Source: Hofstenia miamia
Lineage: Eukaryota; Xenacoelomorpha; Acoela; Hofsteniidae
Assembly: GCA_900660155.1 (NCBI GenBank)
Contig: CABFPE010000344.1
Location: forward strand, 203,646 to 267,645
DNA length: 64,000 nt
Reading direction: 5' to 3'
In this document: positions 57,376-64,000 of the stretch, in pieces
Layout of the letters: each line of letters starts with the position of its first letter
Position numbering within the stretch: the stretch's first letter is position 1
Program-made: the position numbers and the translations under genes
Notes under the pieces: generated by a model
What the model was told of the DNA's origin: nothing
The model's input: the letters and a program-made list of their open reading frames with translations, nothing else
Database searches by the model: none

Positions 57376-59262
57376 GTAAGTTTCAGTTTGGAAAGCCTTG
57401 TTTATGTTCAGTTCTATATATGAATTAAAGCTGCATCGATTTTATATAACTGAAATTGAATTATTCGTTCATATTTGCCTTAATCAATAATGTAGCTTGC
57501 ACCACACCAATGGAAAACTGTGTTGTATTTTTCATAAACCATTAAAATGAAAATGAAAATTTCAATTTTAGTTATGTACATTTTTAGATTGTAGTTCGAT
57601 CACATCATTAAGTTTATTCAATATTGTGAATTTTTCAATTTAATATTTAGTTTACTCTCATGTTTCATAGGATTTACTATTTACAGGGCATTTTGACTGG
57701 AATCGGGAATTAAATTAAATGTTTCAGTATAAAAGGACTAACATTGAATTCGGACCACAACTGAAGCAACTAGGATCATGCTTTCGGAAACCTTCTATAG
57801 TTTGAGCATCTCATAATGATAACAGAAATAAACTATCAACAAAAATTAGAAGAAGTTGAGCATTAAATAACAGGACACGAGAAGCTGGCATGAAGTATTG
57901 AGACTAATCAAATATGGATGAATACTGTATAACGAGGTAAAATTCTAATATAAACTTTGTCTGTTGTAGTGAATATTTTCGAAAGCCTGGAAATAAATAT
58001 GATTGCATCTTTCATATAAGAAAAGTTATGGAAACTGAAGAGAAGATATTTCATTCGGAGAAATGACTGGGGTAAAATGACTAGGATAGTATCATTAGAA
58101 TCACGATATAAAGGTAAAGAATGTTGAAGCAGTTTCAATAAGCTTGTATAAAAAATTTATATAAATGTATTGCAGATACATCTAGGCACGGGCACATATA
58201 TGTAGTATAAGATGTAATTCAGAATCATTGAAAATCTTCGATTTTTAAAGTTACTGTTGTGAGAACAAATGAATCTTTATAATATTGCTTTGCGGAATTA
58301 AATCAGTTAGAACGCAATTCTAGAAATAAAATTTGTTTCCTCCGTACATTGAAACCGAGAAAATTTCTGCCGAATACAATGTATCTCAATCACCTTGAAG
58401 TCACAGATGTTTTTGCTTTTCAACCAACACTTCAGTTCTGCTTATGACTCTTCAGCAAACAGAATATTAGTAGAATACAATAAATTGCGGCCCCCGATGT
58501 TGCGCTCAGTGACTTTCAACTGAACCACGATGGAATATTCTGTTCCCTCCAAAGAATCCCTACCACTTCTTATTTGGTAACTGATTAAATTTTTTCTAAA
58601 TGAGTCCAAAGTTGTGCCGACCCTGTAAAAAATGCTGACATTTAACTATTTCAAAGTGTAGTAAACCCCTTAAATTAACCACCTGAATAAAAATGCGCTT
58701 ATATTACGCCCACTTACAAATTTGGTGTCAATGCCGATGTTTTTACGAACTACCGTGTAATTTATATTTTGTTGCAACTGTCACTTATTGCTTATCATTA
58801 GATTTTATCAATCCAATGATCAAGAACCTACTCAGTATGTCCCATCATAGTTTCACAAGGAGGATATCAACTCAAAGTCAACTCTTTATAAGACCTCTTT
58901 CTCACAGGTACAGTAGGTTGTTGAGATTGGCGCTGCCATCTGTGATGAATTATAATGGAAACCACACATTCAAGGCAAGCTAAAAGCCACTGCCACTCTT
59001 TTCATATTTAAAAGAGATATTCTTTTAACTTTTCTATCGAGTAAACCTAAATTTCTTCAAGTTGTGTTATTATTGTCTTTCATTTTCGCAGCTTATTGCT
59101 GGTTTGATTTTGATATCGGAAAACTAACCTGGTGTAAAGGACTCTGAGAGCTTTCATTAGGAATCTTGCTGTTTCTAACAGTGCTGCCTTTTCTACTACA
59201 GTTCTAACCCAGTTTGTCTATCCTAACTTCTCCAACTATTTCTTATATTTCTTGCATGCTGC
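57376..59262. other. CCDC180 intron 16 or downstream, no gene seen
   Basis: AT-rich sequence without supported exons. It ends at the N at 59263, where the first interleaved LINE contig segment stops. Confidence 0.5.
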
Positions 59263-59263
59263 N

Positions 59264-60340
59264 TCATAAAATCATTAAAGAACCCACTTACAGTGCTTCT
59301 CTTTTATGTATTTAATGTGATAATGATGCAGAAATTGCAATGGAACTGTTATCAACATAAACTTTAAAAATCTTTCAAGTACTTATAAAAATTACTAAAA
59401 TTGTCATATAATTAGAAAAAAATCAGTTTGGTTCTTTAAGGAGTTGCATTGGAGTACATATTTCATTACCTTTGTTCTCAAAGCCCAAAGTCAATTGTGT
59501 ATTCCATTAATAGCATTAAATTTCATTCTGAATGTTTAAAATTACTCAGCTTAAATTATTGACTAAAATAATATTTAATTGCCAATTTTTAATAATTTCA
59601 AGTAATTTTGAAAAGAACAGTTCCAATGTTATGCTTTAAAAACTAAACTAATTATTTTCAAGTTATAGGGACACTTTCAAAAAATCCACTTCCAGTTACT
59701 GATGATATGCAAGTCAAAAAATTTGCTTTTAATGGGCAGGTCCCTTTATGATTAAAAAGTACTTAGTTTTAATAATTATATTTTAAGTAATGGTAGGAAG
59801 AGTCACCTCCAACAGTTAAAACATACTATTAAAGATATTGATGTGAATAATTATATTGATTTTTACTATAAATTTGATAACCTTGTCAATGTAGGCAAGG
59901 AGAATTTTGATGATGTTTATTGTGATAATAGTGTGTCTAACCAAAATGAACTTGAGAGACAGACATGGCCTAAAAGAGAGTCCTATAATCAGTTGGTGTG
60001 TGATCACAATATCTGGGACCTTAGCCTAATTTTTTTGTTTTGAAATGAATACCCAAGCTCAATCAAGAACATCTGCTAGCTGAGCAAAAAGGAGAGTCCA
60101 GAGAAGAATGGAGAGACATGATAGAGGCTCACTGTCCTCAGCAGAATTACAGAGTCAAAATCCAGCACTGGTGAGGAGGAAGGGCAACAGGAATCAAAGG
60201 TGTTGAAAACAGACTCTCAGCCAGTCTGGAAACTAATAGCTCAGCTGCTGGAGTTGACACCCAGAAAATTGATGATACCTGGACCTTCCAATAATGAGAT
60301 TGGCTTAGCAGGCAAAGAAAATAGACCCAATAAACCAATG
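59264..60340 (+). other. Contig segment A1: unidentified, partly coding-looking
   Basis: Candidate exonic stretches on the + strand are TLSKNPLPVTDDMQVKKFAF (after an AG at 59668), GKENFDDVYCDNSVSNQNEL (after an AG at 59894), LNQEHLLAEQKGESREEWRD (about 60057-60173, followed by GTGAGG) and PRKLMIPGPSNNEIGLAGKE. The last continues in A2 (60907) to ...NNLSMQSPFGVNNINITP and a stop at about 61015. They have a protein-like composition but I do not recognise the family, and splice phases between them were not consistent. They could be a second host gene. Confidence 0.25.
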
Positions 60341-60341
60341 N

Positions 60342-60905
60342 CTAACCCAGTTTGTCTATCCTAACTTCTCCAACTATTTCTTATATTTCTTGCATGCTGC
60401 TCCTAGAACTTCAACTTCCAATTTTCTATTGCCAATTCCCTGTACTTATCCATTGTATCTTCCTCCTTGTTTTCCACATTGCTTTCATTTTTGTACTTCT
60501 ATGTCTATCACTTGACATTCTTTCTTATTATCTACCACTACTATGTTAGCCTCCTCGCCTCAACTGCCTTGCTAGTCCACATGTTGAAGTCCCACAATAT
60601 CTTAACCTTCTCATTCTCTGTGACATCCTATTCCGGTCGCACTGACTGATCACTCATTTGTTCACTTCAGCCTGTCTGTCAATTCTATTACCCCATCTGC
60701 TCGTTCTGCCACTCCTCAATACGCTCTATCTAACAGTGATTTTGTATCTCTAAATGCTGCTCTCTCTTCTTCATTCCTCATTTTTAATTACTCTTTCTCT
60801 GCTGATGACTGGTACACCTTCCTTCACCAAGTTATTTCATCCTTTGTTCCTCGACGTCGGAAAAGCGTATTTCTCTCTCTTTCTATTTCTCATCCCTTAC
60901 TGTAC
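60342..60905 (+). pseudogene. LINE segment B2: endonuclease C-terminal part
   Basis: The start repeats 59213-59262 (CTAACCCAGTTTGTCTATCC). From about 60638, TDHSFVHFSLSV corresponds to the terminal S/T-D-H motif of an APE-type endonuclease, followed by SADDWYTFLHQVISSFVPRR, typical of the linker before the RT. The element is an APE-type non-LTR retrotransposon. Earlier parts have frame changes. Confidence 0.6.
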
Positions 60906-60906
60906 N

Positions 60907-61130
60907 CCCAATAAACCAATGGACACAACAGAGCACATTGTAACTAATTTAAATAATTTATCTATGCAATCCCCTTTTGGGGTTAATAATATTAATATCA
61001 CCCCATGTGACAATTAATCCTCCCACACCACTAGTCACACACTCACCTTTTTACCCATGATTCATTTACATGAGTCAGAGGACTGGAAAGAAGGGTTGTC
61101 AAAAGTTGGAGACAAAGTCATGCACCCATA
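60907..61130 (+). repeat. Contig segment A2, overlapping A1 and A3
   Basis: It starts with CCCAATAAACCAATG, the last 15 bp of A1. From about 60977 onward it is repeated at the start of A3 (62214), including CATGATTCATTTACATGAGT. It carries the stop of the coding-looking frame of A1. Confidence 0.85.
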
Positions 61131-61131
61131 N

Positions 61132-62212
61132 TTCACCAAGTTATTTCATCCTTTGTTCCTCGACGTCGGAAAAGCGTATTTCTCTCTCTTTCTATTTCTC
61201 ATCCCTTACTGTACACTCTTTGAATAAACTCTAATCTTTCAAACGTCGTTACAGTCCTTCTGATTCTTCAAAACTTTCTTTTCTCACCGAAGACGTCATC
61301 AACTTCATGGAACTCGACAAAATCGCTCTGTTGTCCAGCTTCTCATCTGGATCTCTTCAAGACTCTTATGTTTTCTTGCGTTTACTGCATTCCAAACCTG
61401 ATCTCCCCAGCTTGCATTGGAACCATCTTTCTGCTCACTCGAATCTGGAGAAAGCTGATCTCTTCAATGCCTATTTATCCTCGATTTTTTCTGATCCTGT
61501 CTCTTTCTGTGCTTGTACTCCTGTCACCTCTCCGCTGATTCGCCTATGTGACAGCGTTTTCAACGCCCATGATATTTCCCTCATGCTTAAGTCCTGCAAA
61601 TTGTCTGGTCCTTGCTATCCGGATGGCGTTCCATCCTTTGTTATCAATGAAACTTCCTCAACTCTTTCCATCCATTTAACGCATCTCTTCTCCTACATTT
61701 GCTCCTCTAAACGTTTTCCGCCTGGTGGAAAGCATCATGGATCTCTCCACTATTCAAATCCAATCAGCTTTCCTCATCTCAAGTCACTTCTTATTGTCCA
61801 ATAGTTATTCTTTCTCGGCTGTCAATCATCTTTGAGCCTCTTGTCTTTCGTTATGTGTTCCCTAAAATTCGTCACCTCTTCTCCGCTTCTCGGCATGGTA
61901 ACCTTTCGAGTCGTCCTGCCATCACTAACTTGCTCATTTTGATTGAAAACTGCGATTTCCGCTCTGATCGCAATGATCCTGGTTGCATTATCTTTCTTGA
62001 CATTTCTAAAGCTTTTGATCGGCTCCCTCATTCTATCCTTCTTGACAAATTATTTTTATTTGACTTTGATGCTGATTTCATCGAACTCTTTCAGTCTTAC
62101 TTGTCCAATCATCCCCAGTGTGTCAAAATCAACTCGTCTATTTCTTCCCCTGCTCTTGTCTCTAGTTTTGCTCCTCAAAGTTCCGTGTTTGCTGTTCTCT
62201 TCTTCCTTGTTG
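61132..62212 (+). pseudogene. LINE segment B3: reverse transcriptase (CR1/jockey-like)
   Basis: The first frame (61307-61804) covers the RT entry region (KADLFNAYLSSIFSDP, SLMLKSCKLSGPCYPDGVPS). A frameshift near 61721 moves to WWKASWISPLFK and onward through SIIFEPLVFRYVFPKIRHLF, FLDISKAFDRLPHSILLDKL (first catalytic Asp) and ELFQSYLSNHPQCVKINSSI to 62212, where the contig ends before the FADD-type box. The first 80 bp repeat 60819-60905. Apart from the shift it is well preserved. Confidence 0.8.
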
Positions 62213-62213
62213 N

Positions 62214-63306
62214 TGGGGTTATTAATATTAATATCACCCCATGTGACAATTAATCCTCCCACACCACTAGTCACACACTCACCTTTTTACCCATGATTCA
62301 TTTACATGAGTCAGAGGACTGGAAAGAAGGGTTGTCAAAAGTTGGAGACAAAGTCATGCACCCATATTTCATAGCTCTGATACTACATACAGGATACTAC
62401 ATTTCCAGATGGAGAACAAACTCCTCCTGCTATAATATCTTGTCCTAATAATAGTTAAAAGTAAACAGGAGAGCATGTTAGGGAAGAGTGGACACAATCA
62501 GCTTACCCAATATAGATAACCTTAAGAAACAGTTGTATAAGACTAGAGCCCTATTTAAGATAAAGAATAAAGAAGCCCTAACTCTTGGGTGCAGTGAGTA
62601 AAACTTATGTACTAAGTAAAAAACCTACATTCAGTGAATTCCTCATCTCATGCAATGTTGGTGATAGCAATAAAGGTTAATTTTATTTACAAATGAAATG
62701 CAGTACAACAAAATCCCTAGCCATATACTGAACCTAAATAAAAGTGATATGCCAGTTAAGGAGTACCATGTCTAAATGCCCTTTAACTACACAAGAAAAT
62801 TTAGAAACACATACCTAGGTTTTAATAAAATAAAGTAAAGATAAAAAAGTAAAACAAATTTACTGAGAATAACTGAAGAGTACAAAAATAAATAAATTGC
62901 ACCTATTTATATAAAATAAAGCTGGTACTGTAAACAAAATCATACTGTAAAAAATATAGGCAAATAGCTGACAGGTACAATTTTGGTCTTCTGCTAAACT
63001 AATTTTGCTGTCTCACAATTTGGTAAAAATTTAAACAAAAACATATAACACCATTTGTCACTTCATCAAATTAGCAATTGAAATAATATTGAAAGATTAA
63101 AATTGAAATTGAGATAAACAAAGGATGGAAATATTTTGAATGTCCTTATCTCTCATTAAAAGGAAGTAAAAGCTATTGTAGCATTGCTGGTAGTTGTTAC
63201 TATTTATTGGCTAGACCTCATGCTTTTCTTGTTAGTGACTGGTAGTTGTAATATTTGTACATATTGTAAATAACTTTGTATATAAAGACCAAAGAGTTTT
63301 GTAAAT
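62214..63306 (+). other. Contig segment A3, no gene seen
   Basis: Begins with about 150 bp shared with A2, then continues as AT-rich sequence (possible 3' UTR of the unidentified A1/A2 frame; AATAAA-like words near 62660). No further coding region. Confidence 0.4.
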
Positions 63307-63307
63307 N

Positions 63308-64000
63308 GAACTCGACAAAATCGCTCTGTTGTCCAGCTTCTCATCTGGATCTCTTCAAGACTCTTATGTTTTCTTGCGTTTACTGCATTCCAAACCTGAT
63401 CTCCCCAGCTTGCATTGGAACCATCTTTCTGCTCACTCGAATCTGGAGAAAGCTGATCTCTTCAATGCCTATTTATCCTCGATTTTTTCTGATCCTGTCT
63501 CTTTCTGTGCTTGTACTCCTGTCACCTCTCCGCTGATTCGCCTATGTGACAGCGTTTTCAACGCCCATGATATTTCCCTCATGCTTAAGTCCTGCAAATT
63601 GTCTGGTCCTTGCTATCCGGATGGCGTTCCATCCTTTGTTATCAATGAAACTTCCTCAACTCTTTCCATCCATTTAACGCATCTCTTCTCCTACATTTGC
63701 TCCTCTAAACGTTTTCCGCCTGGTGGAAAGCATCATGGATCTCTCCACTATTCAAATCCAATCAGCTTTCCTCATCTCAAGTCACTTCTTATTGTCCAAT
63801 AGTTATTCTTTCTCGGCTGTCAATCATCTTTGAGCCTCTTGTCTTTCGTTATGTGTTCCCTAAAATTCGTCACCTCTTCTCCGCTTCTCGGCATGGTAAC
63901 CTTTCGAGTCGTCCTGCCATCACTAACTTGCTCATTTTGATTGAAAACTGCGATTTCCGCTCTGATCGCAATGATCCTGGTTGCATTATCTTTCTTGACA
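63308..64000 (+). repeat. LINE segment B4, repeat of B3
   Basis: Starting GAACTCGACAAAATCGCTCT it repeats 61310-62002 base for base as far as can be read, including the same frameshift, and runs off the window at the FLDISKAFD region. It is probably the same genomic locus as B3, placed twice. Confidence 0.85.

Noticed and set aside
1-64000. CRISPR arrays, bacterial operons or phage-type systems
   Set aside because: No regularly spaced direct repeats or compact gene strings; introns and transposon types are eukaryotic.

Overview
This is eukaryotic, animal-type DNA, strongly AT-rich, with introns and a heavy load of transposable elements. The phylum is not resolved. The mix of ISL2EU, P, hAT, mariner, Tc1, Ty3/gypsy and APE-type LINE elements fits an AT-rich invertebrate such as a cnidarian, sponge or flatworm. 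Many gaps are a single N, and several are flanked by duplicated contig ends, so local order is unreliable in places, worst after 59.2 kb.

The only host gene identified is a CCDC180 orthologue (coiled-coil protein of the DUF4455/DUF4456 family) on the + strand. Its start codon is at 24074, and 16 phase-consistent exons run to 57375 (about 890 codons, roughly the first half of the protein). The rest must lie beyond the window. Exon 1 (20 codons) is separated from exon 2 by a 14.3-kb intron packed with transposons. The reading frame is continuous over all junctions except for one single-base shift inside exon 5 (near 40296-40317).

Layout. 1-7.4 kb: a nest of repeats, in which a GAGTTCGA-rich MITE family is interrupted by a 6.1-kb ISL2EU-like THAP transposon that itself holds solo LTRs and a tRNA-like SINE. 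7.4-21.5 kb: LTR-retrotransposon fossils (solo LTRs of one TGTAGA...TCTACA family, plus minus-strand Ty3/gypsy RT and integrase regions) and a MITE with CAACGTTG motifs. 21.5-23.9 kb: a long-armed foldback element with a nested palindromic MITE, ending beside the CCDC180 promoter. 24.1-38.4 kb (intron 1): a decayed hAT, a minus-strand gypsy fossil split by a P-like element, a LINE fragment, and an apparently intact GC-rich mariner with perfect terminal repeats. 38.4-57.4 kb: CCDC180 exons 2-16, with introns holding palindromes, a foldback element, an ACGGGC-rich TIR element and a frameshifted Tc1-like transposon. 57.4-64 kb: the distal intron or intergenic region, where two unrelated contig series (a LINE and an unidentified, partly coding-looking sequence) are interleaved.

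All calls come from reading the sequence and from family knowledge; no database search was possible.
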